DNA from: Desulfovibrionales bacterium
GTDB taxonomy: Bacteria; Desulfobacterota; Desulfovibrionia; Desulfovibrionales; Desulfomicrobiaceae
Assembly (NCBI GenBank): GCA_012727515.1
Contig: JAAYGZ010000261.1
Coordinates: forward strand, 1 to 5,335
Reading direction: 5' to 3'
DNA: 5,335 nt
In this document: positions 1 to 5,335 of the stretch, piece by piece
Numbering within the stretch: the first letter of the stretch is position 1
How the letters are laid out: each line of letters opens with the position of its first letter
Made by a program: the position numbers and the translations under genes
The notes under the pieces: generated by a model
What the model saw: the letters and a program-made list of their open reading frames with translations, nothing else
Databases searched by the model: none
Told to the model about the DNA's origin: nothing

Positions 1-170
1 TATCAATGCCCACGGCCTGGCCGCACGCGCACCAGACTTTGCCATCGCGTTCTTCCTTGATCCACACTTTTTCAATCCGCGCACGATGACAGCGCAATAC
101 TTCGCCAGGGCCAAGTTTGCGATAGCGCCAGAGCTTGCGGCGGCAGGCCGCACATTTAAGAATGAGCATG
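1..170 (-). CDS. Small cysteine-rich zinc-ribbon-like protein, C-terminus cut by window edge
   Basis: This is a partial reading frame whose first 56 codons are visible; it runs off base 1. The protein starts MLILKCAACRRKLWRYRKLG and has cysteines at 6, 9, 27, 47 and 49. The CxxC near the N-terminus and the later CxC suggest a small treble-clef or zinc-ribbon metal site. The visible part is basic and has no signal peptide or membrane segment, so it is probably cytoplasmic. The ATG at 170 is the first start after the stop codon of ppiA and lies in the same frame, separated only by two codons. No convincing Shine-Dalgarno sequence precedes it, so translation may depend on coupling to ppiA. I do not recognise a named family and assign no function. 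It could be a conserved small hypothetical of sulfate reducers. A sequencing-dependent readthrough from ppiA is less likely, because PpiA ends at its normal length. Confidence 0.6.
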
Positions 171-175
171 AGAAG

Positions 176-736
176 TCAGGGCCGCAGTACGGCCTTTTCA
201 ATGATAACTGCCTGCAGTGGCACGTTCTGATGTCCAAGCCTGTTTCCAGTGGGCACATTATTGATAGCATCCACAACATCCTGACCACGGATAACGCGGC
301 CAAAAACAGCATAGCCATAGTCACGCTGCCCGTGATCTAAAAAGGAATTGTCTGCGGTATTGATAAAAAACTGTGCCGTGGCAGAGTGAATATCAGCGGT
401 GCGAGCCATGGCCACCGTGTATTTGCTGTTATGCAGCCCGTTGTTGGCTTCATTTTTAATGGGGTCGTGGCATTTTTTGGGGGCCATTGTTTTGTCCATA
501 CCACCGCCCTGAATCATAAAACCAGGAATAACGCGGTGAAAAATAGTCCCGCTATAAAAGCCTTCCTGCACATAGGTCAAAAAATTGTGTACGCTGACAG
601 GAGCGCGGCCAGGATCCAGTTCCAGAACAATATCTCCCTGATTGGTTGTCAGCACAACCTGTGGATTGCCAGCCCAGGCAGTGGGTGCGCAGGCTATAAG
701 AGCCAGTCCGAAAATGAGTATGTGTAGAATTCGCAT
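176..736 (-). CDS. ppiA: Exported cyclophilin-type peptidyl-prolyl cis-trans isomerase (PpiA-like)
   Basis: This 186-residue cyclophilin should catalyse cis-trans isomerisation of Xaa-Pro bonds in folding envelope proteins. The N-terminus MRILHILIFGLALIAC is a signal peptide. It can be read as a lipoprotein signal (lipobox LIAC, Cys16) or as a signal peptidase I site after the AWA at 20-22, so the product is either a periplasmic lipoprotein or soluble in the periplasm. The cyclophilin domain spans about 27-184. Active-site motifs are intact: FHRVIPGFMIQGGG at 66-79 (catalytic Arg68, Gln76), AQFFIN at 121-126 and FLDH at 132-135. The sequence closely follows E. coli PpiA from memory, including the GQRD(Y/F)GYAVFG block, and the length is normal for that family. 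A longer in-frame start at 805 would add 23 residues inside amrA and hide the signal peptide. The ATG at 736 has AAGGAG 6 nt upstream and is preferred. It follows amrA by 10 nt, implying co-transcription. Confidence 0.93.
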   Translation of the reverse strand: MRILHILIFGLALIACAPTAWAGNPQVVLTTNQGDIVLELDPGRAPVSVHNFLTYVQEGFYSGTIFHRVIPGFMIQGGGMDKTMAPKKCHDPIKNEANNGLHNSKYTVAMARTADIHSATAQFFINTADNSFLDHGQRDYGYAVFGRVIRGQDVVDAINNVPTGNRLGHQNVPLQAVIIEKAVLRP

Positions 737-742
737 AGTTTT

Positions 743-748
743 CTCCTT
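743..748 (-). promoter_or_regulatory. Ribosome binding site that fixes the ppiA start
   Basis: AAGGAG on the minus strand lies 6 nt before the ATG at 736 and overlaps the TAA stop codon of amrA (747-749). It supports the shorter PpiA start, which begins directly with a signal peptide, and it suggests translational coupling with the gene upstream. Confidence 0.75.
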
Positions 749-1298
749 AAAAAATAACAGCTTCAAACCACCAGATTTCTGTTTTTGGCTTACGCCAACT
801 GCCACGGGGCAAACCAGCCTTTACGCAGGTCTGGTCTAAAAATGTTTCCCGGTCCCAACCCCATTCCAGGGCCACTTGCGGTAAAAGCAGACCAGCATGC
901 ATGGCCTTGCGGATGTACAGCCCATGCTTGCCGACTTCAATGCGTTCTGGATCAGGGCACAGGGTAAGCGGCCCCATGACAGAAACTTCTATCTGCAGCG
1001 CATCCAGTTCATGGGCCGTGAGCGGAGGAAAACGCGGATCTTCAAACGCTGCGGCACAAGCCATGCGTTCAATGGTTTCGGCCAAAGGGCCCTGGCCTGT
1101 GACATTGCCAATGCAGCCACGCAACTGGCCATTTTTCTTCAATGTCACAAAAGCACCTAACTCCAGCTGCAATGTGGCTGAATCAAGGGCTGGTTTTGGC
1201 CCTGGATTTTGGCCCAGGTGCTGGGCAATGGTCCAAAAAATAAGCTTTTTACACCATGTTTTTTCTTCTTCTGTTATGGTCAGTTCAAATGTTTCCAT
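747..1298 (-). CDS. amrA: AMMECR1-domain protein (AmmeMemoRadiSam system protein A family)
   Basis: This is a 183-residue, apparently cytoplasmic protein that is almost entirely one AMMECR1 domain. The signature LRGCIG lies at 59-64. It is followed by the conserved AAAFEDPRFPPL stretch at 82-93, the IEVSVMGPL strand at 103-111, HGLYIRK at 125-131 and the C-terminal block GLLLPQVALEWGWDRETFL at 136-154. Length and motif order match bacterial and archaeal stand-alone members of the family. In many genomes this protein sits with a Memo-like protein and a radical SAM enzyme, the set called AmmeMemoRadiSam. Neither partner is visible here, so the symbol reflects family membership only. The biochemical role is not settled; the conserved Cys62 in LRGCIG is a plausible functional residue. 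The ATG at 1298 is preceded by a very strong AAGGAGG at 1310-1304. It is the first gene of a minus-strand unit with ppiA and a small Cys-rich protein downstream. Confidence 0.93.
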   Translation of the reverse strand: METFELTITEEEKTWCKKLIFWTIAQHLGQNPGPKPALDSATLQLELGAFVTLKKNGQLRGCIGNVTGQGPLAETIERMACAAAFEDPRFPPLTAHELDALQIEVSVMGPLTLCPDPERIEVGKHGLYIRKAMHAGLLLPQVALEWGWDRETFLDQTCVKAGLPRGSWRKPKTEIWWFEAVIF

Positions 1299-1317
1299 GT
1301 GCTCCTCCTTGTTCGGC

Positions 1318-1338
1318 CAGGCCTGTTATCACGGCCTG
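1318..1338. repeat. Inverted repeat in the leader of amrA
   Basis: The arms CAGGCC (1318-1323) and GGCCTG (1333-1338) are perfect complements around a 9-nt centre. It sits 20 bases before the amrA start codon, just upstream of its ribosome binding site, so it would be a weak hairpin in the amrA leader or a protein site. With 6-bp arms in GC-containing sequence, chance is a real possibility. No U-run follows it on either strand, so it is not a terminator. Confidence 0.3.
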
Positions 1339-1411
1339 TGTACATATTCTGCGTAGCCAATTTATCTGCACTTTGCCAGTTGCGCACATTCACTAAAAAA
1401 GGCTAAGGCAA

Positions 1412-1430
1412 GTCCAATTTCACTTTGGAC
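1412..1430. promoter_or_regulatory. Palindromic candidate operator upstream of the cytochrome unit
   Basis: The perfect half-sites GTCCAA (1412-1417) and TTGGAC (1425-1430) flank a 7-nt centre. The 19-bp element ends 32 bases before the octaheme cytochrome start codon and abuts an extended -10-like sequence. That position fits a dimeric transcription regulator acting on the otr promoter. The half-site does not match an FNR/CRP, Rex or sigma-54 consensus that I can recognise. The same arms could also form a small RNA hairpin if transcription starts further upstream. Confidence 0.4.
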
Positions 1431-1431
1431 C

Positions 1432-1440
1432 TGTTATTTT
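1432..1440 (+). promoter_or_regulatory. Possible extended -10 promoter element for the otr unit
   Basis: TG, one base, then TATTTT (1435-1440) resembles an extended -10 element. The 17-bp-spaced -35 position (1412-1417) reads GTCCAA, a poor -35 that coincides with the left half-site of the palindrome. A start of transcription near 1447 would leave a leader of about 16 nt containing the GGAGG at 1454-1458. A weak -35 overlapped by an operator would fit an activator-dependent or regulated promoter. This is a by-eye match only. Confidence 0.25.
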
Positions 1441-1462
1441 ATTTCAGCACAGTGGAGGCATT

Positions 1463-3079
1463 ATGCAGCACATGTTTCACTGGATTCTTTGTGGCGCTCT
1501 TGCCCTTTGGCTTTATCCTGCCTGGGCCCTGGCTGCGGCAGATGAGGCTCCGGGCAGAGCTTTGGCGCGACAAACCGTGAAAAATGATGACCTGGAGTGG
1601 ATTACCACAGACCACACCAGACATCGCCTTTTGCAGCAGGATTTTACAAGCCCGGAAGAAGTGATCCGGGCCTGTCTTACGTGTCATAACCAGGCTGCAC
1701 AGCAAATTCACCAAACCATTCACTGGACCTGGAAAGATCCGGCAGACCCCAGCGGCATTACTGGCAAGGGCGGTTTGTCCGTGAATAATTTCTGCATTGC
1801 CATGGGTTCAAGTGAGCCACGCTGCACATCCTGTCATGCGGGCTTTGGCTGGAAAGACAAAAACTTTGATTTTTCCAATCCAGAAGCAGTGGACTGTCTG
1901 GTCTGTCATGAACAAACCGGAACATATAAGAAATTTCCAACCAAGGCTGGCTATCCTGTAAGCGAGCCAACCATGTTTGAAGGCAAAACAGAATACCTGC
2001 CCCCGGATTACAAGGCTGTGGCCCAGTCTGTGGCCAGGCCCAAGCGTACTAATTGCGGCTCCTGTCATTTTTATGGTGGCGGCGGCGATGGCGTAAAACA
2101 CGGTGATCTGGATTCATCCATGTTTATGCCCAACAAAGACCTGGACGTGCACATGGGCGTTGATGGCCAGAATTTTACCTGCAGCCGCTGCCACACAACC
2201 AGAGCACACAATATTGCCGGGCGCATCTATGCCACTCCAGCCTCTGAGCACCGCAAAAGCCTGCTTGAAGATGATCTGACCGCTAAAATCATGTGTGAAT
2301 CCTGCCATGGCAGCCAGCCGCACAAGACCACCCAAAAAGCCAATGACCATACAGACAAGGTTTCGTGCCAGGCCTGCCATATCCCGGCCTTTGCCAGGGT
2401 CAATCCCACGAAAATGCATTGGGACTGGTCCACGGCCGGAGACACCCAGCGCGAAATCCAGAAAGATCAGCATGGCAAACCACTCTATGATCCCAAAAAA
2501 GGCGATTTTACATGGGGCAAACTCGAAACACCCCATTATGAATGGTTTAATGGCTCCATTACAGGCACCACGGCCAAAGATGTCATTGATCCGAGCACAA
2601 CAGTGCGCATTTCCTGGCCCATTGGCGACAAAGATGACCCCCAGTCGCGTATTTTTCCTTTTAAGGTGCATACAGGCAAAACACCGTATGACAAGGTGAA
2701 TAAAACCATGGTCATTCCCAAACTTTTTGGACCGCCTCAGTCTGGCGCGTATTGGTCGGACTTTGACTGGGACAAGGCCATTGCCCTGGGACAGGCCTAT
2801 AATGGTCTGCCCTACAGCGGTGAATATGGGTTTGTGGACACAGAATATGTTTTTCCCATCACGCACATGGTGGCGCCCAAAAACAGGGGCGTGTACTGCG
2901 TGGAATGCCACAGAAAGGGCGGACGTCTGGCCAATCTGACAGGCTTTTACATGCCTGGCCGCGATTCTGTGCAGATGCTCGACATGGGCGGCTGGACAGT
3001 GGTGGGCGTGAGCCTTGTGAGCGTGATCATCCACGGCCTGGGGCGTATTTTCAGCAGTGTTGCTCGCAAAAAGGAGTAG
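1463..3079 (+). CDS. otr: Octaheme c-type cytochrome, tetrathionate reductase (OTR) family, membrane-anchored
   Basis: This 538-residue protein carries eight CXXCH heme c motifs, starting at residues 71, 121, 145, 198, 240, 278, 302 and 479. An N-terminal signal peptide (about 1-25, ending ALAAA) sends it to the periplasm. A C-terminal hydrophobic helix (about 509-530, followed by the basic tail ARKKE) anchors it to the membrane. The order and local sequences, such as RCTSCHAGFGWKDK and DLDSSMFMP, match the OTR family typified by the Shewanella enzyme. That enzyme reduces tetrathionate, nitrite and hydroxylamine in vitro, and its natural role is uncertain. Apart from heme cysteines, the mature protein has one cysteine, Cys111 in NNFC. 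This block and the DGVKHGDLD stretch (209-217, with Lys212) are candidates for the active site around the lysine-ligated heme. The 172 residues between hemes 7 and 8 carry no CXXCH. GGAGG at 1454-1458 supports the ATG at 1463. The cytochrome b gene begins 3 nt after the stop. Confidence 0.92.
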   Translation: MQHMFHWILCGALALWLYPAWALAAADEAPGRALARQTVKNDDLEWITTDHTRHRLLQQDFTSPEEVIRACLTCHNQAAQQIHQTIHWTWKDPADPSGITGKGGLSVNNFCIAMGSSEPRCTSCHAGFGWKDKNFDFSNPEAVDCLVCHEQTGTYKKFPTKAGYPVSEPTMFEGKTEYLPPDYKAVAQSVARPKRTNCGSCHFYGGGGDGVKHGDLDSSMFMPNKDLDVHMGVDGQNFTCSRCHTTRAHNIAGRIYATPASEHRKSLLEDDLTAKIMCESCHGSQPHKTTQKANDHTDKVSCQACHIPAFARVNPTKMHWDWSTAGDTQREIQKDQHGKPLYDPKKGDFTWGKLETPHYEWFNGSITGTTAKDVIDPSTTVRISWPIGDKDDPQSRIFPFKVHTGKTPYDKVNKTMVIPKLFGPPQSGAYWSDFDWDKAIALGQAYNGLPYSGEYGFVDTEYVFPITHMVAPKNRGVYCVECHRKGGRLANLTGFYMPGRDSVQMLDMGGWTVVGVSLVSVIIHGLGRIFSSVARKKE

Positions 3080-3082
3080 GCC

Positions 3083-3721
3083 ATGAACATGAAAAAAATA
3101 TACCTTTTCACCCGCTTTGAACGTTTCTGGCATTGGTGCCAGGCCGCGATCATCCTTATGCTTTTGTTCACCGGATTTGAAATCCACGGCAACGTGCATT
3201 TTTTTGGTTTTAAAAAAGCTGTTGAACTGCACAATCTCCTGGGTCAGACCTGGGCCATTCTCTTTGTGTTTATTATTTTCTGGCTCCTGACCACCGGAGA
3301 ATGGCGGCAGTACATTCCCACCAGTAAAAAGCTCTTTGAGGTTGTGCTCTATTATTCCTTTGGCATTTTCAAAGGCCTGCCGCACCCTGTGCCCAAATCA
3401 AAAACAGCCAAGCACAATCCATTGCAGCGCCTGACCTACCTGGGGCTGACTGCAATCCTGCTCAACCTGCAAATGGCAACCGGCCTGCTCTATTTTCTGT
3501 ACAATGACTGGCCCATCTGGGGCTGGACCTTTTTGGATCTGCGCCTGTTGGCGCTGATCCACCTGACCAGCGCCTTTGCCATTTTGACCTTTGTTATTGT
3601 GCATGTGTACATGGCCACCACCGGACACTCTGTGACCAGCTATTTTGTGGCCATGATTACCGGCTGGGAAGAAGTGGACGAAGGAGAAGTGGCGGACTGG
3701 GAAATTCAGTCCAGACCATAA
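3083..3721 (+). CDS. Cytochrome b (b561 / Ni-hydrogenase-formate dehydrogenase type), quinone-interacting subunit
   Basis: This 212-residue integral membrane protein has four predicted helices, roughly 13-33, 53-71, 114-139 and 154-178. It resembles the cytochrome b subunits of formate dehydrogenase-N, hydrogenases and thiosulfate reductases. The opening FTRFERFWHWCQA, with His17, is the family's usual first-helix start. His17, His50, His160 and His174 fit the four axial ligands of two b hemes, and the 14-residue spacing of the last pair matches that family. The expected role is quinol oxidation or quinone reduction, exchanging electrons with the periplasmic octaheme cytochrome encoded just upstream. 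AAGGAG at 3071-3076 lies at the end of the otr gene, directly before its stop codon, 6 nt before the ATG at 3083, so the two genes are almost certainly co-translated. A second ATG at 3089 is less well spaced. The C-terminus is acidic and probably cytoplasmic. No molybdopterin or iron-sulfur partner gene is nearby. Confidence 0.9.
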   Translation: MNMKKIYLFTRFERFWHWCQAAIILMLLFTGFEIHGNVHFFGFKKAVELHNLLGQTWAILFVFIIFWLLTTGEWRQYIPTSKKLFEVVLYYSFGIFKGLPHPVPKSKTAKHNPLQRLTYLGLTAILLNLQMATGLLYFLYNDWPIWGWTFLDLRLLALIHLTSAFAILTFVIVHVYMATTGHSVTSYFVAMITGWEEVDEGEVADWEIQSRP

Positions 3722-3733
3722 GAACACGAGACA

Positions 3734-3758
3734 GGGCAGTCCACAGACTGCCCTTTTT
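3734..3758 (+). terminator. Intrinsic terminator of the otr-cytochrome b unit
   Basis: An 8-bp perfect stem (GGGCAGTC at 3734-3741 and GACTGCCC at 3746-3753) with a CACA loop is followed by TTTTT at 3754-3758. It begins 12 bases after the cytochrome b stop codon. On the opposite strand the hairpin lacks a downstream U-run, so it is best read as acting on plus-strand transcripts. Its T-tract overlaps the ktrA stop codon (3757-3759), an economical convergent arrangement. Confidence 0.9.
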
Positions 3759-4410
3759 ATGGCTCCAAGCGATGGATATCCTCACCATGCCCAATCACAG
3801 CCAGCACGTCCCCTTTGTGCAAGGGCTGATTGGCTTTGGGCACAAAGCGGAAGCATTCTTCTCCGCCCTGCCTGATCGCCACAACCTGAATACCGTGGGC
3901 GTTGGTCAGATTTAATTCCTGCAAGGTTTTGCCTGCCCATTTATGCACGATCAGTTCCTGAAGCAGCACATTGGCGCCCAGGGGCAGATAATCAATAAGC
4001 CCTGGCATGGCCAGCTTGGCGGCCAGTTGCGTGGCTGCGTAGCGCTCTGGAAAAATGACATCATCCGCGCCAACGCGCCTGAGCACCGTTTCGTGGTCGT
4101 GGCTGATGGCCTTGACTGTCACATGCGGGCAACCCAGTTCTTTTAAAAACAAGGTGACCAGAATGCTGGCTTCCATGGATTCCCCGGTGCTGACAATAAC
4201 TGCGTGCAAATCAGCCATGCCCAATTGGGCCAGGGCTGTTTTGTCTGTGGCTTCTGCCTGATAGGTCTGGGTCAGAAATTCTGACGCGCTTTTCACCTTT
4301 TCCGGATCTGCATCCACGCCCAGCACGCGCTGGTTGTGCTGCATAAGGGTCTGGGCCAGGCTGAAGCCAAATTTTCCCAGGCCAATGATGCCAAATTCCT
4401 TGACTGCCAT
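3757..4410 (-). CDS. ktrA: Potassium channel gating subunit KtrA/TrkA (RCK protein)
   Basis: This 217-residue cytoplasmic regulator forms the nucleotide-binding ring under a KtrB/TrkH potassium channel. The N-terminal RCK/Rossmann domain (about 5-125) shows the dinucleotide-binding loop GLGKFG at 10-15 and an acidic residue after the second strand in GVDADPEKV (Asp33), typical of NAD(H)/ATP-binding members. A conserved VIVSTGE block lies at 71-77. The C-terminal RCK_C (TrkA-C) domain spans about 137-215. The length matches single-copy KtrA (about 220 residues) rather than the doubled TrkA of E. coli (about 450), which is why KtrA is preferred. It follows the channel gene by 8 nt on the same strand. 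The ATG at 4410 has AGGAG 5 nt upstream, overlapping the ktrB stop. Many genomes label such proteins simply TrkA family. Confidence 0.93.
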   Translation of the reverse strand: MAVKEFGIIGLGKFGFSLAQTLMQHNQRVLGVDADPEKVKSASEFLTQTYQAEATDKTALAQLGMADLHAVIVSTGESMEASILVTLFLKELGCPHVTVKAISHDHETVLRRVGADDVIFPERYAATQLAAKLAMPGLIDYLPLGANVLLQELIVHKWAGKTLQELNLTNAHGIQVVAIRQGGEECFRFVPKANQPLHKGDVLAVIGHGEDIHRLEP

Positions 4411-4415
4411 TTTTG

Positions 4416-4420
4416 CTCCT
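4416..4420 (-). promoter_or_regulatory. ktrA ribosome binding site overlapping the ktrB stop codon
   Basis: AGGAG on the minus strand is 5 nt before the ktrA ATG and shares its first two bases with the ktrB TAG stop (4421-4419). This layout favours coupled translation of the channel and its gating subunit. Confidence 0.7.
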
Positions 4421-5335
4421 ATCCAATACGCATACTTTTTTCTGCCCGGCGGTAATGCTCCCGCACCTGCCAGGCCTGAACCATGGTCACAAAAATAACC
4501 GGTCCCAGGCGACCCACAAACATGAGCAGCATGATGATCAGCTTGCCTGGCACGGATAAATTCGGAGTCAGCCCAGTACTCAGACCCGCAGTGCCAAAGG
4601 CTGAGGCTGCCTCAAAAAAAAGTTCAATAAATTTACCGCGCACGATTTCATGGGTCACATTAGCGCCTTCGGTTATGGTCAGGACAAACACAGAACCCAA
4701 AAGAAATACTCCGGCAAAAATAGTCAGGGACATGGCCTTGTTCACTGTTGAAGCATCCACGCCCTGCCCATCCACCACTGCCTGGTCCCGGCCTTTGATC
4801 TGGGCTGCCCCAACAGCCAGGAGCACGCGCAGGGTAGTGGTCTTGATTCCACCAGCGCAGGACGCAGGAGAGCCGCCGATAAACATGAGTATAACCAGAA
4901 TAAAAAGCGAGGTGTCTGTCATGCGGCCAATATCAATGGTGTTAAACCCGGCCGTGCGCGCAGACACTGATTGAAACGCGGCCCGCAACAATGAGCCGCA
5001 CACGTTGTCCGTCAGTTTGGGCTCCACCACAAAAAATATGACTGTGCCAATGGCAATCAACCACAAACTTGTGCGCACAACAACCGCGCTTTGCCAACTC
5101 AGGCCTTGGCCGGGCCGGATATTTCTGGGTCGGAACAGAGCAGGTAATTCTAACAGCACATAAAAACCAAGCCCGCCCAGGACAATAAGCAGCATAACGA
5201 TTACTGTAACAGCCCAGTCATCTGCGAAGCTGACCAGATTGCCAGGGCATGTGCTCAAGCCTGCATTACAAAAAGCGGAAACAGCGTGAAACAGCGCGCT
5301 GAAACCCTGAATACGCCCATGACTGAAACAATGCA
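4419..5335 (-). CDS. ktrB: Potassium uptake channel subunit KtrB/TrkH, N-terminus cut by window edge
   Basis: 304 C-terminal residues of a potassium-translocating membrane protein are visible. Open frame continues to the window edge, so the TTG at 5258 is not the real start: the codons before it encode FHAVSAFCNAG, a family motif. Three of the four pore loops are present: SAFCNAG at residues 19-25, RTAGFNT at 126-132 and SAFGTAGLSTG at 244-254, counted from the first complete codon at 5333. GGSPASCAGGIKTTT at 153-167 is the conserved gating-loop region after the third pore loop, and GRLGP at 274-278 carries the conserved Arg of the last helix. About 145 N-terminal residues, with the first pore loop, lie outside the window, judging from the usual length of about 450. 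Hydrophobic segments near 42-62, 87-103, 142-153, 201-220 and 263-285 fit the inner membrane. It is paired with ktrA downstream and should take up K+ under osmotic or pH control. Confidence 0.93.
   Translation of the reverse strand, partial: HCFSHGRIQGFSALFHAVSAFCNAGLSTCPGNLVSFADDWAVTVIVMLLIVLGGLGFYVLLELPALFRPRNIRPGQGLSWQSAVVVRTSLWLIAIGTVIFFVVEPKLTDNVCGSLLRAAFQSVSARTAGFNTIDIGRMTDTSLFILVILMFIGGSPASCAGGIKTTTLRVLLAVGAAQIKGRDQAVVDGQGVDASTVNKAMSLTIFAGVFLLGSVFVLTITEGANVTHEIVRGKFIELFFEAASAFGTAGLSTGLTPNLSVPGKLIIMLLMFVGRLGPVIFVTMVQAWQVREHYRRAEKSMRIG

Noticed and set aside
198..306. A NrfA-like CXXCK lysine heme motif in the octaheme cytochrome
   Set aside because: All eight heme-binding motifs in the protein are standard CXXCH, so it is not of the NrfA or octaheme nitrite reductase type.
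737..805. Upstream start giving a 209-residue PpiA
   Set aside because: The extra 23 residues overlap the end of amrA, would bury the signal peptide, and bypass a well-placed AAGGAG in front of the ATG at 736.
1320..1339. Direct repeat GGCCTGT at 1320-1326 and 1333-1339 as a possible regulator site
   Set aside because: My position check does not hold both copies exactly at these coordinates, and the pattern is largely explained by the short CAGGCC/GGCCTG inverted repeat already listed.
901..1356. Open frames on the plus strand across amrA, up to 151 codons
   Set aside because: They are antisense to the clear AMMECR1 domain gene, lack family motifs, and end in the intergenic region without a partner gene.
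1360..1400. A sigma-54 or canonical sigma-70 promoter in the divergent region
   Set aside because: TTGCC- and TGGCA-like fragments occur, but no GG/GC pair at sigma-54 spacing and no -35/-10 pair with 16-18 bp spacing and good matches could be found by eye on either strand.
2114..3385. A 423-codon open frame on the minus strand opposite the otr and cytochrome b genes
   Set aside because: It lies entirely antisense to two well-supported genes, has His/Gly/Ala-rich low-information composition, shows no domain I recognise and spans the junction of both genes. It is a codon-bias shadow of the heme-protein genes.
4419..5258. ktrB as a complete 279-residue gene beginning at 5258
   Set aside because: The codon at 5258 is TTG, and the open frame continues upstream to the window edge encoding the conserved FHAVSAFCNAG pore-loop motif. 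The gene is truncated by the window, not short.

Overview
The window looks like a piece of a Deltaproteobacterial (Desulfobacterota) chromosome, most likely a sulfate reducer related to Desulfovibrio. This is inferred from the multiheme cytochrome c / cytochrome b pair, the strong AGGAG-type ribosome binding sites and the gene content. No rRNA or other phylogenetic marker is present, so the assignment is tentative. The window is compactly coded: six protein genes, two of them cut by the window edges, fill nearly all of it. The only sizeable gap is a 164-bp divergent intergenic region.

Left block, minus strand (1-1298): an AMMECR1/AmmeMemoRadiSam-A family protein, then a PpiA-type exported cyclophilin, then the start of a small cysteine-rich (zinc-ribbon-like) protein that leaves the window at base 1. 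Spacings are 10 and 5 nt, so this reads as one transcription unit.

Centre block, plus strand (1463-3758): the most interesting part. It is a two-gene unit with an octaheme c-type cytochrome of the tetrathionate reductase (OTR) family, followed after 3 nt by a four-helix diheme-type cytochrome b. A strong intrinsic terminator closes it. The cytochrome c has an export signal, eight CXXCH motifs and a C-terminal membrane helix. The pair can be read as a self-contained membrane complex moving electrons between the quinone pool and a periplasmic octaheme catalytic site. The divergent region upstream carries a perfect 6-bp-arm palindrome next to an extended -10-like sequence, a candidate regulated promoter.

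Right block, minus strand (3757-5335): a KtrB/TrkH-type cation channel subunit (N-terminus outside the window) followed by its cytoplasmic KtrA/TrkA-type NAD-binding gating subunit. They are spaced by 8 nt, and the ktrA ribosome binding site overlaps the ktrB stop. This is a typical potassium-uptake pair that converges on the cytochrome unit.

No tRNA, rRNA, CRISPR array, insertion sequence or phage gene was seen. The candidate for a poorly understood system is the octaheme cytochrome c plus cytochrome b module. Its families are known, but its substrate and physiological direction are not established from sequence.
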